64,000 nt of DNA, taken from contig JAAYGX010000077.1 in assembly GCA_012735585.1 (NCBI GenBank), forward strand, positions 31,998 through 95,997, given 5' to 3'. Position numbers and translations under genes: made by a program. This stretch comes from Tissierella sp. Its GTDB lineage: Bacteria > Bacillota > Clostridia > Tissierellales > Tissierellaceae. Shown in pieces: positions 9,470-18,532 of this stretch. Each line of letters opens with the position of its first letter. The first letter of the stretch is position 1. The notes beneath the pieces were generated by a model, which was not told the origin of the DNA, ran no database searches, and saw nothing but the letters and a program-made list of their open reading frames with translations.

Positions 9470-10425
9470 TATCCTCCTATCTGATTCATATTTCTATCTA
9501 TGTATTTATTTTCTTCTAAATGGTGACTTTCTTCCTTAGTCCATATGGAATTTAATATTACTTTTTTAATATCCTCTCCATCCCTCAAGGCTTTTCCTAA
9601 ATCTATCTCCCTATTAGAATGTAGGCATAGTTTTAACCTACCTGTGGAAGTAAGCCTCACTCTATTACAATCAGTGCAAAATTTGCAAGTTATAGGGTTT
9701 ATTAAGCCTACTTTTCCAGTGGCTCCCCCTAGTCTATAGTATTTAGCTGGGGATGAAGGGTCCTCCTTTACCATTGGGATCAATCCTTCTACATCCTCTA
9801 TTACCCTATGATTAGAAATAAACTTTTCCTGGGCAAAGTTGCTTGCTTCCCCAATAGGCATTAGCTCTATGAAGCGCACATCTATCCCTTTCTTTGTAAG
9901 ATTAACCAAATCTTGAATTTCATCATCATTAAATCCACCTACCAAAACTGAATTTATTTTTATAGGGGTTAATCCTATCCTAGTGGCTTCATTAATACCT
10001 TCTAATACCTTAGATAATTTACCACCTCTAGTAATTTTTTTATATTTGTCCTCCATCAAAGTATCTAAGCTGATATTAATTCTATTAAGACCTGCATCTT
10101 TTAGGGATTGGCCCATATCTTTCAGTAACAAACCATTGGTAGTCATGGTTATTTCCTTTACACCTTCTAGTTTATTAACCTTTTCTATTAATTCTATAAT
10201 ACCTTTTCTAACTAAAGGTTCTCCACCAGTAAACCTAATTTTATCTATTCCTAATTCTACAAAGTGTCTTATTAAATTATAGGTTTCCTCTAAGGTTAGC
10301 ATATCTTGGTGAGATATCTTATTATCTATACCTTCTTCCGGCATACAATATCTACATCTTAGATTACATCTATCAGTCAGCGATACTCTAAGATAGTTTA
10401 TTTTTCTTCCAAATGAATCCTTCAT
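9469..10425 (-). CDS. moaA: GTP 3',8-cyclase MoaA (radical SAM)
   Basis: 318 residues. The radical SAM cluster motif is CNLRCRYC in DRCNLRCRYCMPEEG. The C-terminal second cluster has CKFCTDC and a later Cys in LKLCLHS. GGEP-type motif: RFTGGEPLVRKG. MoaA makes the first pterin precursor from GTP together with MoaC, the next gene. ATG start behind AGGTGATAAG. Confidence 0.96.
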   Translation of the reverse strand: MKDSFGRKINYLRVSLTDRCNLRCRYCMPEEGIDNKISHQDMLTLEETYNLIRHFVELGIDKIRFTGGEPLVRKGIIELIEKVNKLEGVKEITMTTNGLLLKDMGQSLKDAGLNRINISLDTLMEDKYKKITRGGKLSKVLEGINEATRIGLTPIKINSVLVGGFNDDEIQDLVNLTKKGIDVRFIELMPIGEASNFAQEKFISNHRVIEDVEGLIPMVKEDPSSPAKYYRLGGATGKVGLINPITCKFCTDCNRVRLTSTGRLKLCLHSNREIDLGKALRDGEDIKKVILNSIWTKEESHHLEENKYIDRNMNQIGG

Positions 10426-10438
10426 CTTATCACCTAAT

Positions 10439-10939
10439 TTATTCTCTCATTATATAATCATATACATAGTTTGACAGTTCTTTTATTTCATCTAGTCTAA
10501 ATTGTTTTATATTTGGATCAAATCTTTCTAAATCACTTATATAGGCAATTACAGTTTGAGAATTAGAAATAGGAAGTAAAGATATTTCACTTCGTACAAT
10601 TTCAACCTTAGGAAAGTCAGAATTTTTAAACCCTTCTAGGATAATTAAATCTGCTTCAGGAAATTGTTGTATCAAATTTGAAATATGGACATTTTTTTCT
10701 TCCTTTATGACCATCCATTTATTCTTAGAGAAGATGCCAACTCCATAGGCACCTGATTTTCTATGGCTATAACTATCAGTTCCCTCTACATCTGGGTCAA
10801 AATCATGGCCATCATGTTTTATAGTTGCCACCTTCAATCCTCTATCTTTTAGCAAGGGAATAAGGGCGGTTATGAGTGTGGTCTTACCCGAATTCTTTAT
10901 ACCACTTATGGCTATAACCTTTTGTTCACGGCTATTCAC
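10439..10939 (-). CDS. mobB: Molybdopterin-guanine dinucleotide biosynthesis protein MobB
   Basis: 166 residues, GTG start with GAGAGGATA upstream. P-loop GIKNSGKTTL near the N-terminus, then VATIKHDGHDFDPDVEGTDSYSHRKSGA, typical of MobB GTPases. No MobA is seen in this window, so a dinucleotide form of the cofactor would need a partner elsewhere. Confidence 0.93.
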   Translation of the reverse strand: MNSREQKVIAISGIKNSGKTTLITALIPLLKDRGLKVATIKHDGHDFDPDVEGTDSYSHRKSGAYGVGIFSKNKWMVIKEEKNVHISNLIQQFPEADLIILEGFKNSDFPKVEIVRSEISLLPISNSQTVIAYISDLERFDPNIKQFRLDEIKELSNYVYDYIMRE

Positions 10940-10957
10940 GCTATATCCTCTCCATCT

Positions 10958-12163
10958 TTATAACATTACTACTTCTATTATATCGGATTTCTTTAGTCCA
11001 GTATTTCCTGCCTTTATATCTATTAAGGCATTACAATCCTTCATACTTAAAAGCATACCTGAAGAATGTCCTCCCTTGGGAAGGTGGACTTGTCCATTTT
11101 CATAAATGCATCTTATAAATCTTCTTTTGCTACTTTCCTTATTGAAATCTTCCATGATCCTAGCCTTGATTCTTAGTGTCATCAAGCTATGATCTCTGCT
11201 TAGTTTAGCCATCAATGGCCTAGCTAATAGCTCAAAGGTTACCAGGGATGCAAATGGATTGCCCGAAAGGCTCAGAATAGGCTTATCTCTTAATAAGGAA
11301 TACATAGCAGGCGTTCCTGGTTTAAGATTTACCTTCCAAAATAACTGCCTCGCCTTAATTATTTCAATAACTTCATGAAATATATCCTTATCTCCAACGG
11401 ATACTCCCCCTGTAGTAATTAAAAGATCTAGATTATCCATATGATTCATAATTAAATTGGCAACTATTTTAGGATCATCTTTTTCTACATCTATTTTTAT
11501 ATAGGAAAGTCCCAATTCATTTATTCTAGAACCTAGCATTATTCCATTTGTATCATATATTTTTCCATCTATCAATGGCATAGAATAATCTAAAATTTCG
11601 TCACCTGTAACTAGAATCCCTATTTGGGGTCTCCTTATTACTCTTACCTTTTCCTGTCCCATGCTTCCCAACACCCCCAAATGTATGGAAGAAAGTTTGG
11701 TACCTTTTTTTAATAGTAATACTCCGGATTTTATATCTTCACCTCTGTGACAATAATTCTCGAAGGATTCTAAAGTCCTGTTAATAAGGATATGATTATC
11801 ATCTATTTCTGTACAATCCTCTAATCTGATAACACAGTTAGCTCCAAGTGGTATTTTCCCCCCTGTCATTATCCTTATAGCTTCAAAGTTTCCCATAGTT
11901 TTAGTGCTAGGGCTACCAGCATAGGCCTTATCTATGACTTTAAATTTGATAGGATTCGATTCTGATGCCATGGTTGTATGATCTGCTATTAGGGCAAATC
12001 CATCTAAAGGTGATCTATCAAAGGGCGGATTATCCATTGGAGCATAGAAATCCTCTGCAAGAATTCTCCCTAAAGAGTTTTCTAACTTTACATCTTCTAT
12101 ATCATCTATTTCATTTACAGATTCTAATATAATTTCTACAGCTTGTTCTAATTCTACATTATA
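10958..12163 (-). CDS. moeA: Molybdopterin molybdenumtransferase MoeA
   Basis: 401 residues if the TTG at 12163 is used; AAAGGGTG lies 6 nt before it and the previous gene stops at 12168. A longer frame from 12214 would overlap that gene by 47 nt and is less likely. Motifs: PPFDRSPLDGFAL, IRIMTGGKIPLGANCVIR, ILVTGDEIL, LLITTGGVSVGDKD and LSGNPFASLVTFELLARP. MoeA inserts molybdate (or tungstate) into adenylated molybdopterin made by MogA. Confidence 0.93.
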   Translation of the reverse strand, partial: YNVELEQAVEIILESVNEIDDIEDVKLENSLGRILAEDFYAPMDNPPFDRSPLDGFALIADHTTMASESNPIKFKVIDKAYAGSPSTKTMGNFEAIRIMTGGKIPLGANCVIRLEDCTEIDDNHILINRTLESFENYCHRGEDIKSGVLLLKKGTKLSSIHLGVLGSMGQEKVRVIRRPQIGILVTGDEILDYSMPLIDGKIYDTNGIMLGSRINELGLSYIKIDVEKDDPKIVANLIMNHMDNLDLLITTGGVSVGDKDIFHEVIEIIKARQLFWKVNLKPGTPAMYSLLRDKPILSLSGNPFASLVTFELLARPLMAKLSRDHSLMTLRIKARIMEDFNKESSKRRFIRCIYENGQVHLPKGGHSSGMLLSMKDCNALIDIKAGNTGLKKSDIIEVVML

Positions 12164-12167
12164 CAAC

Positions 12168-13193
12168 CTATACACCCTTTCCAAATTGACAGTTTGGATA
12201 ATGACATATATCACAATCTAAGCATAATCCACCATACCCCAATTTTGCTATATGGGATTTGTCTATCTTAATATCTGCACATACATATGGTAGTATTAAA
12301 TCAAATATTGTAATATTTTTGTACATAGCACATCCTGGAATTCCCATTATTGTCGTATCATCATCAAAGTAGGCTAATAAAAACATGGCTCCTGGCAATA
12401 CTGGAGCACCATATGTAATAATATTGGCTCCGCTAGATTTTATTGCAGCAGGAGTCAAATCATCTGGATCAACACTCATACCTCCAGTACATATAATAAG
12501 ATCCAGATTATAATTTTTCATTTCTAAGATATTGGCCTTAATTTTTTCTGTATCATCATCACTTATTAAATGCTTAACCATTTCTATATTCATATTTTTT
12601 AACTTTTCTTCTATTACAGGAGTAAAGGTATCTTTTATTCTACCATGGTAGACTTCATTTCCGGTGGTTATAACCCCAGCTCTTAGTTTTCTAAAGGGAG
12701 TTAGTTTTAGTATAGGATCATTTTCTGCAATCTCTCTTGCTCTGTTTAGCTTATCCTCTTCTATAACCAGGGGTATGACACGCATACCAGCTAATTTATC
12801 CCCTGCCTTGACAGGAAGATTAGCCATCCTAGTTGCGATCATAATATCTTCTAGCTCATTTATTTTATTGAGTTTCTCAACATCCACTTGAAATAATCCA
12901 TCGCATGTTGCTACAAGCTCAACCTTGCCTTCCTTGACCTCAGTAACAAGCATATTATCATTTATAGATAGGTCTGATAATACTATGGCTGCATCATCCT
13001 CATGTATCATAGACTTTTTTACTTCATAAATATATATATGATCTTTCCCCATTGATAAAAGGACAGGTATATCTTCTTCAGTAATAATATGTCCTTTTCT
13101 AAAGACCGCATCCTTTATTTCTCCCTTTACAATTCTAGTCATATCATGACATAGGATATGCCCAACAGCATCCTTAGTTTTTATTCTTTTCAT
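12168..13193 (-). CDS. Molybdopterin-binding protein with C-terminal Cys cluster
   Basis: 341 residues. The N-terminal half (about 1-150) is MoeA-N-like, starting MKRIKTKDAVGHILCHDMTR. The middle is a MoCF-type domain with AGVITTGNEVYHGRIKD and DLIICTGGMSVDPDDLTP. The last 20 residues hold a cysteine-rich tail, CLDCDICHYPNC, that could bind a metal or cluster. Such proteins accompany moeA in Clostridia; a precise reaction is not established from sequence. It is the first gene after the riboswitch, with AAAGGATGG as ribosome site. Confidence 0.8.
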   Translation of the reverse strand: MKRIKTKDAVGHILCHDMTRIVKGEIKDAVFRKGHIITEEDIPVLLSMGKDHIYIYEVKKSMIHEDDAAIVLSDLSINDNMLVTEVKEGKVELVATCDGLFQVDVEKLNKINELEDIMIATRMANLPVKAGDKLAGMRVIPLVIEEDKLNRAREIAENDPILKLTPFRKLRAGVITTGNEVYHGRIKDTFTPVIEEKLKNMNIEMVKHLISDDDTEKIKANILEMKNYNLDLIICTGGMSVDPDDLTPAAIKSSGANIITYGAPVLPGAMFLLAYFDDDTTIMGIPGCAMYKNITIFDLILPYVCADIKIDKSHIAKLGYGGLCLDCDICHYPNCQFGKGV

Positions 13194-13214
13194 TTTAATC
13201 CATCCTTTTATTTA

Positions 13215-13257
13215 AATGAGGCTATTTTCAGTCTTTAGACATGAAAACAGCCTCATT
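13215..13257 (-). promoter_or_regulatory. Hairpin between Moco riboswitch and first cofactor gene
   Basis: A nearly perfect hairpin: AATGAGGCT..TTTTCA..GTC pairs with GAC..TGAAAA..AGCCTCATT around a TAAA loop. It ends about 10 nt before the AAAGGATGG ribosome site. The tract after it (TTTAAATAAAAGG) is poor in T for a classical terminator, so it could terminate weakly or act on translation. It is the likely expression platform of the riboswitch. Confidence 0.65.
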
Positions 13258-13276
13258 AAATTACTATATAATCTAT

Positions 13277-13394
13277 CTTAGCCGCTCCTTTTCAAATGTG
13301 GAAGGCATACTCGTTTCCAAATATACCCTTAAATATTAGATAATATTTTGGCATTTGTCCATAGGGTTGACATTAGGACCAAATGCTCGGAGTC
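13277..13394 (-). promoter_or_regulatory. Moco (molybdenum/tungsten cofactor) riboswitch
   Basis: On the - strand the leader starts with GACTCCGAGC and ends with GCCTTCC...GAAAAGGAGCGGCTAAG. These are the conserved blocks of the Moco RNA motif as I recall them. Between them a long arm pairs GCATTTG(g)TCC with GGACAAATGC, and a second arm pairs CCAAA with TTTGG before GGAAACGAG. CTCC can pair with GGAG to close the core. It begins 25 nt after the ydhW stop and precedes the cofactor genes. Whether it senses the Mo or the W form cannot be decided by eye. Confidence 0.85.
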
Positions 13395-13419
13395 AATAAA
13401 TATAATTTAGTTTTACTAG

Positions 13420-14163
13420 TTAACGGTAACCATACTCTCCATATTCTACTCCTTCTGCCAATGCTCTTGCATATTTTTCACTCATGTGAATTGTAGAATA
13501 CAGATATCTTACATCATTTCCAGTTGTTAATTCTCCAATATCGCTGTACTCTTCATTTTGCCTAATTCTTTCAAGGGCACGTTGAATTTGTGCTTTTGTA
13601 TAAAAATATGGCGAATTACTAAAGTAATATAAGGGTGTAGCACAAGGATAAGTTTTTCCATTCCAACGTACCATTTCAACGATGGTCTTGGGTATGTCCT
13701 TATCTTCCACTAGTACAGCAATCTTCGCATAATTATCACTCATAAATTCATTTGAATAATAATATACTTCCTTAGCACCTTTTATTAAGACGATATCCTG
13801 ACAACTTTTATCATCCTTCAAGGAATTCAATAGCTCCTTAAGGTCCTGGCCATCTTTTTCTAATAAAGATTGACTAGTTAAAGTGGCTCCTTGGCTTCTT
13901 ACTCTTATAAAATTAGCCAATAGCTGTGCTTCTGTCATTTCTACTTCTATTTCTTCTACTTCTGCTTCTTCCAAAGGAATATATTGATCTTCTATGTCGT
14001 CTAGTGTGTCTAAATAATCAAAAAGATCAGGTTTTTCTTTCCTTTCCTTTAGATCTTCTTCAGCTGCCCTTAACTGATCTTCATTTACTTCCTGCGAAAA
14101 TTCTGTTACTTCTTCTATTTTTGTGAATCCTTTTTTTCTTCTTCCAAATAGCAATTTTTCCAC
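13420..14163 (-). CDS. ydhW: YdhW-like accessory protein of an AOR-type oxidoreductase
   Basis: 247 residues, soluble, no signal peptide. Residues 15-85 are highly acidic and coiled-coil-like. The C-terminal part (about 130-247) is mixed, with a KTYPCATPLYYF segment. I do not recognise a catalytic motif. The call rests on gene order: a YdhY-like ferredoxin, a YdhV-like AOR protein and this gene repeat E. coli ydhY-ydhV-ydhW, and its length is near that of YdhW. The start may be GTG 14163 or TTG 14154; AGGGGGTG fits the latter better. It could be a chaperone or maturation factor. Confidence 0.6.
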   Translation of the reverse strand: MEKLLFGRRKKGFTKIEEVTEFSQEVNEDQLRAAEEDLKERKEKPDLFDYLDTLDDIEDQYIPLEEAEVEEIEVEMTEAQLLANFIRVRSQGATLTSQSLLEKDGQDLKELLNSLKDDKSCQDIVLIKGAKEVYYYSNEFMSDNYAKIAVLVEDKDIPKTIVEMVRWNGKTYPCATPLYYFSNSPYFYTKAQIQRALERIRQNEEYSDIGELTTGNDVRYLYSTIHMSEKYARALAEGVEYGEYGYR

Positions 14164-14182
14164 CCCCTATTACCTATTCTAT

Positions 14183-16303
14183 CTAAGCTGGTAGCAAACC
14201 TCTTTTTTCAAGATCATCAGCCATATATCCTAGACCAAGTCTTTCAAGAGTTTCTCTAGTCGGAATTCCTGTTTCAGTATCCCAACCCATTTCCTCATAG
14301 AACATTGTCTTAGCTATCTCCATATCGTCCCTATCCATCTTAACTGTTCCTGCTTCAAAAGCCTTGAAGTCTGGCTCTTTATCAAATACCCAAGCTGGTA
14401 TAGCATCGTGATCTTTTCTTAGATTTTTGCTTCCTTCATGTATATCAAAGGATATAGCAGTCATAACCCTAAGCATGTTGGATACTCTTTCACTAGCTAG
14501 ATCAACATCTTCCCTGCTCCAGTTTTCACCAGTAACAGCCGCCATGTACATAGCATCTAGATTATGATCTCCTTTGTATCCTCTTTCTTTGGATGGTGAC
14601 AGAGTCATAGGATACATCCAGTTACAAAGGGTAGCCATATCATGCCATTGCTTCCCTAAAAATGCCCACTTGGCTAATTTTGCCTTGCTTCTATTCATAG
14701 GAGTATAATGCTTTGGCTTGTCTACAGCGCCTTCACCAAATTCATCCTCTAAGATTTTCCTGTATATTTCATAAGGACTACCTGATTGTATTACATTTGT
14801 CATATGGTGAATCATACAATCTCTATTATACATTATATTGTATAGTAATCCTGTTTGCCAAACATCCTCGGCCGAATGATGCTTTGGATATCCATTGTAG
14901 GTTACGTTTTGTAGGTATTCTACATCTAGATATTCTTGACCCAAATCCCATTCCTTAACTAACAGATATGTTCCAAGACCTATTTTGGCTATTTCTCCTT
15001 CATTCATTGATATTCTACGAACTATTTCAACTACCCAACGTGGATCTCCTTCTATCATCAAGTCCCATGGGATTGAGTTATATTCTTCAGTCGAAAGTTT
15101 TTCTTTCAATATTCCTGATTTATAACAGTAATTAAAATCACGTTGAATGTTTCCATAGTTATCCCATAGACCATAATCATCTACAGCTCTGGCACCTGCA
15201 CCACAAATAACTATATTTGCATCTCCTTCATCTACAAAGTCTTTGATTCCCTCTGGATACCATGCTGCTTGGTAGATAATAGGCATACATGTATTGGAAA
15301 CTTTAGTTGGTAAGTCATAATCCGCTAATGGATCAATATCATATTGAGCATAGCATCTGATAGGGCATGATGAACATCCACCAACCTTAACCATGTATTT
15401 ATCTGCGATTTCTCCATGGTCAAAGTATCCTTTATGAGCTCTATATCCAATCTTATCTATATCTCCAACTGGTTGCTCACCCATATCTACAAATCCGCCT
15501 TCAGCTTTTTGCCACCCTCTCCCTGGTGCGCCTGACCATCTATTACTTCCAGATGGCGCAGAATACTCAGCCCATGATTGAGGAACTGCTGGAACATTAT
15601 GGTTGTTATTTCCACCTACTAGTTCTCTTAACATATAATCGCTGGCTTCTTTTAGAGCTTTTGGATCAGCAATCTTTACACTGCCTGTCCCACGAGCTAC
15701 AAATCCCTTAACATTTTTGGAACCAAATATTGCTCCAACTCCTGCCCCACCTGAGTTTCCTACTGATGTAATCATACAAGACATATTTACTAGGTTTTCT
15801 CCTGCTTGACCTATAGTTGCTGCGTCAAAGGATTCACCATTTTCTTCAACTAATATTCTATTAGCCTCAAAGGTTCCCTTTCCCCAAATATGACTTGCGT
15901 CTTCTATACTAACTTTATCATCATCTATTTTTAGGTAAACAGGTTTTGATGACTTACCTTCAAATATAATAGCATCATAGCCTGCATATTTAATTGCATG
16001 AGCTATATGTCCTCCCATATGAGCATCTACAATTGAATATCCCTTTGTCCATGAAGAAAGGAATGACATATTAATCCTTCCTGAACATGGAACTCCTGAA
16101 CCAGTCAAAGGTCCCATAGCTAGAACTACTTTAGATGCTTCATCATAGGCATGTGTATCTAGAGGAACTTCATCATATATTATTTTATATCCTATTCCCA
16201 TACCGCCTATATAATCTTTATATTTCATCGTATCTTCAGTTGTGATCGCATTATTCGCAAAATTAACACGAAGTATTTTTCCTGACCATCCATATGTCGT
16301 CAT
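14183..16303 (-). CDS. ydhV: YdhV-like aldehyde ferredoxin oxidoreductase family protein
   Basis: 706 residues, longer than the roughly 600 of classical AORs. The N-terminus (GWSGKILRVNFANN) and GGMGIGYKIIYDE match the AOR pterin-binding domain. The cluster motif is CSSCPIRC at about residues 316-323, and a further Cys lies in NRDCMIHH near residue 500. AOR-family enzymes carry a bis-pterin tungsten or molybdenum cofactor and one 4Fe-4S cluster. There is no signal peptide, so export would need a partner such as the Tat-signal YdhY next to it. The substrate is unknown. AGGAGGTAGGATA precedes the ATG. Confidence 0.9.
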   Translation of the reverse strand: MTTYGWSGKILRVNFANNAITTEDTMKYKDYIGGMGIGYKIIYDEVPLDTHAYDEASKVVLAMGPLTGSGVPCSGRINMSFLSSWTKGYSIVDAHMGGHIAHAIKYAGYDAIIFEGKSSKPVYLKIDDDKVSIEDASHIWGKGTFEANRILVEENGESFDAATIGQAGENLVNMSCMITSVGNSGGAGVGAIFGSKNVKGFVARGTGSVKIADPKALKEASDYMLRELVGGNNNHNVPAVPQSWAEYSAPSGSNRWSGAPGRGWQKAEGGFVDMGEQPVGDIDKIGYRAHKGYFDHGEIADKYMVKVGGCSSCPIRCYAQYDIDPLADYDLPTKVSNTCMPIIYQAAWYPEGIKDFVDEGDANIVICGAGARAVDDYGLWDNYGNIQRDFNYCYKSGILKEKLSTEEYNSIPWDLMIEGDPRWVVEIVRRISMNEGEIAKIGLGTYLLVKEWDLGQEYLDVEYLQNVTYNGYPKHHSAEDVWQTGLLYNIMYNRDCMIHHMTNVIQSGSPYEIYRKILEDEFGEGAVDKPKHYTPMNRSKAKLAKWAFLGKQWHDMATLCNWMYPMTLSPSKERGYKGDHNLDAMYMAAVTGENWSREDVDLASERVSNMLRVMTAISFDIHEGSKNLRKDHDAIPAWVFDKEPDFKAFEAGTVKMDRDDMEIAKTMFYEEMGWDTETGIPTRETLERLGLGYMADDLEKRGLLPA

Positions 16304-16314
16304 TATCCTACCTC

Positions 16315-16965
16315 CTATTGTTTTCTAGTTTTCTGCTCTGCAGCAGTTACAGCATCCCAAGGTACCATTGCTAAAGCTCCTGTTACACATCCTTCTATAC
16401 AAGAACCGCATAAGATACATTTAGATGATTTTTTTGTTTCAGGGTTTAGAGTTGGCATATGCCAAGGACATGCTCCTACACAAGCTCCACAACCAACACA
16501 TTTTTCTTGATCAATATGTTTTACCCCATTTTCATCTGCATATATGGCCTCTACAGGACATGCTTCTCCACACCATGGTTGGTCACATTGTCGGCATGTA
16601 TCTGGAAAGTATACCCAATCATCTTGATATGTACCATGCCCATCATTGTCCATAAGATTACGAGTTACCTTGACTCTAGATATGTGAGATGAAGCTTCAC
16701 CATCATTTACTAAGGTACAGTTTATTTCACATCTTTGGCATCCTGTACACTTAGCTTGGTTAACTACTAGTAATCCAGTAGGCATTGTCCATACAGTAAT
16801 AGCATCACTATCCACCTGTTCTTGAGTACACCCCATCAAGGATAATAAAGATGCAGATACTGTTAGACCAGCTAAACTTTTTCCAGAAATTTTCATAAAC
16901 TTTCTTCTTGTCATCTCTTGACTTAACATTTGGTCAAGTTTATTCTGACTTTTGTTTTCACACAT
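16315..16965 (-). CDS. ydhY: YdhY-like Tat-exported 4Fe-4S ferredoxin subunit
   Basis: 216 residues from the ATG at 16965 (AAGGGGTG upstream). It begins with a twin-arginine signal, TRRKFMKISG, then a hydrophobic stretch ending LLSLMGC, which may also be a lipobox. Four cysteine groups follow: CTGCQRCEINC, CRQCDQPWCGEACP, CVGCGACVGACP and CILCGSCIEGC, enough for four 4Fe-4S clusters. It is probably the electron-transfer subunit of the AOR-type protein encoded next. The Tat genes at 4174-5361 would export it. Confidence 0.9.
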   Translation of the reverse strand: MCENKSQNKLDQMLSQEMTRRKFMKISGKSLAGLTVSASLLSLMGCTQEQVDSDAITVWTMPTGLLVVNQAKCTGCQRCEINCTLVNDGEASSHISRVKVTRNLMDNDGHGTYQDDWVYFPDTCRQCDQPWCGEACPVEAIYADENGVKHIDQEKCVGCGACVGACPWHMPTLNPETKKSSKCILCGSCIEGCVTGALAMVPWDAVTAAEQKTRKQ

Positions 16966-17165
16966 TTCATTCACCCCTTCTTTTTAGTCAAATATTACCT
17001 AATAAAATTTTAAAGCTTTTTCACATCTCAACCCACTTTAAAATAATATTATCCTATTGAAAAGCTTGTATGTTAATTAACAAACCCATTAAATATTGTA
17101 CTATAATATCTATATTGAGTCAATTACCATATACTTGGGGTCCGAAATTATCTATATAAGGGCCG

Positions 17166-18263
17166 CTAAATAGCTAGCCATTCTTCCCTTAAATCACATC
17201 CCAATACTTCATCTAGGGTATCCAGTAGCTCTTGTAGTTCTTCTACTGTGCAATCAGCCATATGGCCGATTCTAAAGGTCTTGTCCTTTAAATCTTCATA
17301 GCCATTGGATATTTGAAATCCTCTTTCTCCAAGTCGTTGATTAAGCAAATCTATATTAAGTCCTAATGTATTTTTTATAGTCGTTACGGTATTGGAGGCA
17401 CAAGATTCTTTTGCATATAGTTTAAAATGCTTCTTTGCCCAACTTCTTACCATATCTGCTAATTGTTCATGTCTTTTAAATCGATTTTCTAGCCCTTCAC
17501 TGAATATCTTATCCAGTTGATAGTCCATTGCAAACATCATAGGTATAGCTGGGGTGGATATATATTGATAATCCGTTCTTTTAATAGTTTCATATAGCTC
17601 TAAAAAATCTAGATAATATCCCCTAAATTCTATTTGTCTTGCCCTTTCTATTGCTTTTTCAGATACACTTGCTATAGCCATTCCCGGTGGCAGTCCTAGG
17701 CATTTTTGGCTAGATACTATACATACATCTACTCCTAATTTATCTATTTCAAGTTTAATTCCACCTATGGAGCTTACCCCATCAACGCACCAAATCACGT
17801 CAGGGTAGTTCTGTATTACACTTGATAATTCCTCCATTGGATTGGTTATTCCAGATGTAGTTTCATTGTGAGTTATAGTTATTAGATCATACTTACCTGT
17901 AGATAATACTTTTTCTACCATGTCTGGTGTTATGGCTTCACCTTTTTCACTCTTGAATAGATCTGCTTCGATATTGTTGTATAATGCCATCTTATACCAT
18001 AAGGTTCCAAAGTAACCATTAGAAAATACAGCTGCCCTTTTCTTAGTAAAGGAACGGATTGCCCCTTCCATTAGTGCTGTCCCTGAGGATGTAGAAAGTA
18101 TTATTGTATTATCTGTATAGAATATTTTTTGTAGTTTTTCACTGATACCTCTTTGTAAATCAGAGGCGGCGTTTGTTCTGTGTCCTATGATTGGCCTTGT
18201 CATTTGCTCTAATACATCTTCTCTTACATCTACTGGTCCTGGTATAAATAATTTCTTTTGCAT
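17166..18263 (-). CDS. Class V aminotransferase (alanine-glyoxylate/serine type)
   Basis: 365 residues, AGAGGAGGCAGG before the ATG. FIPGPVDVREDVLEQM and GHRTNAA at the N-terminus, THNETTSGITNP, CVDGVSSIGG, and the PLP lysine in SSQKCLGLPPG. This is the small alanine-glyoxylate / serine-pyruvate aminotransferase family, which also includes archaeal-type phosphoserine aminotransferases. The long leader contains a T-box whose specifier reads most likely GCU (Ala), suggesting a role in making or using alanine. Exact substrates are not determined. Confidence 0.85.
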   Translation of the reverse strand: MQKKLFIPGPVDVREDVLEQMTRPIIGHRTNAASDLQRGISEKLQKIFYTDNTIILSTSSGTALMEGAIRSFTKKRAAVFSNGYFGTLWYKMALYNNIEADLFKSEKGEAITPDMVEKVLSTGKYDLITITHNETTSGITNPMEELSSVIQNYPDVIWCVDGVSSIGGIKLEIDKLGVDVCIVSSQKCLGLPPGMAIASVSEKAIERARQIEFRGYYLDFLELYETIKRTDYQYISTPAIPMMFAMDYQLDKIFSEGLENRFKRHEQLADMVRSWAKKHFKLYAKESCASNTVTTIKNTLGLNIDLLNQRLGERGFQISNGYEDLKDKTFRIGHMADCTVEELQELLDTLDEVLGCDLREEWLAI

Positions 18264-18288
18264 TTTACCTGCCTCCTCTTATATTTTT

Positions 18289-18405
18289 CGCAGTCTCGCA
18301 ACACAAATCTATTTACTCACTATCGTTCGTATAGATTTGGTGCTCGTTGCGGTTTACCTACCATCGATTTTCAGAAAAATACTAAAAATCAGGTTAGGCC
18401 ATACA
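18289..18405 (-). repeat. Structured repeat copy R1, downstream of T-box terminator
   Basis: Read on the - strand it has a TATGGCCTAA block, hairpin 1 (GATTTT/AAAATC), the conserved linker GGTAAACCGCAACGAGCACC, hairpin 2 (CAAATCTAT/ATAGATTTG) and TGTGTTGCGAGACTGCGA. The same plan occurs at 18533-18684 and 26005-26120 with different but still paired stem sequences. It lies between the second T-box terminator and the aminotransferase ribosome site. Confidence 0.85.
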
Positions 18406-18406
18406 T

Positions 18407-18530
18407 AAAAAAAAGCCCTTCATCCCTAAAATAAGGGACGAAAAGCTTAAGTTTCCGTGTTACCACCCAAATTGATCATAGATAATACAACTTATATATA
18501 CCGCCTAGTTTCCTAGCCCATTCGCAGTCT
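18407..18530 (-). promoter_or_regulatory. Partial second T-box: antiterminator and terminator only
   Basis: The - strand carries TTTGGGTGGTAACACGG (T-box core, 18455-18469 and flanks) followed by a terminator stem at 18407-18448 (AAGCTTTTCGTCCC / GGGATGAAGGGCTT and T8). No stem I (AGAGAG, GGTGAAA) or specifier region lies upstream. GATCAATTTGGGTGGTAAC is shared with the complete T-box at 18685-18910, so it looks like a duplicated 3' half. Confidence 0.75.
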
Positions 18531-18532
18531 CC

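Noticed and set aside
12164..12214. Longer moeA start at 12214
   Set aside because: It would overlap the upstream gene by 47 nt, lacks a ribosome site, and the family start fits the TTG at 12163.
16975..17160. A second Moco riboswitch before ydhY
   Set aside because: The leader lacks the CTCCGAGC and GGAGCGGCTAA blocks and shows no matching arms.
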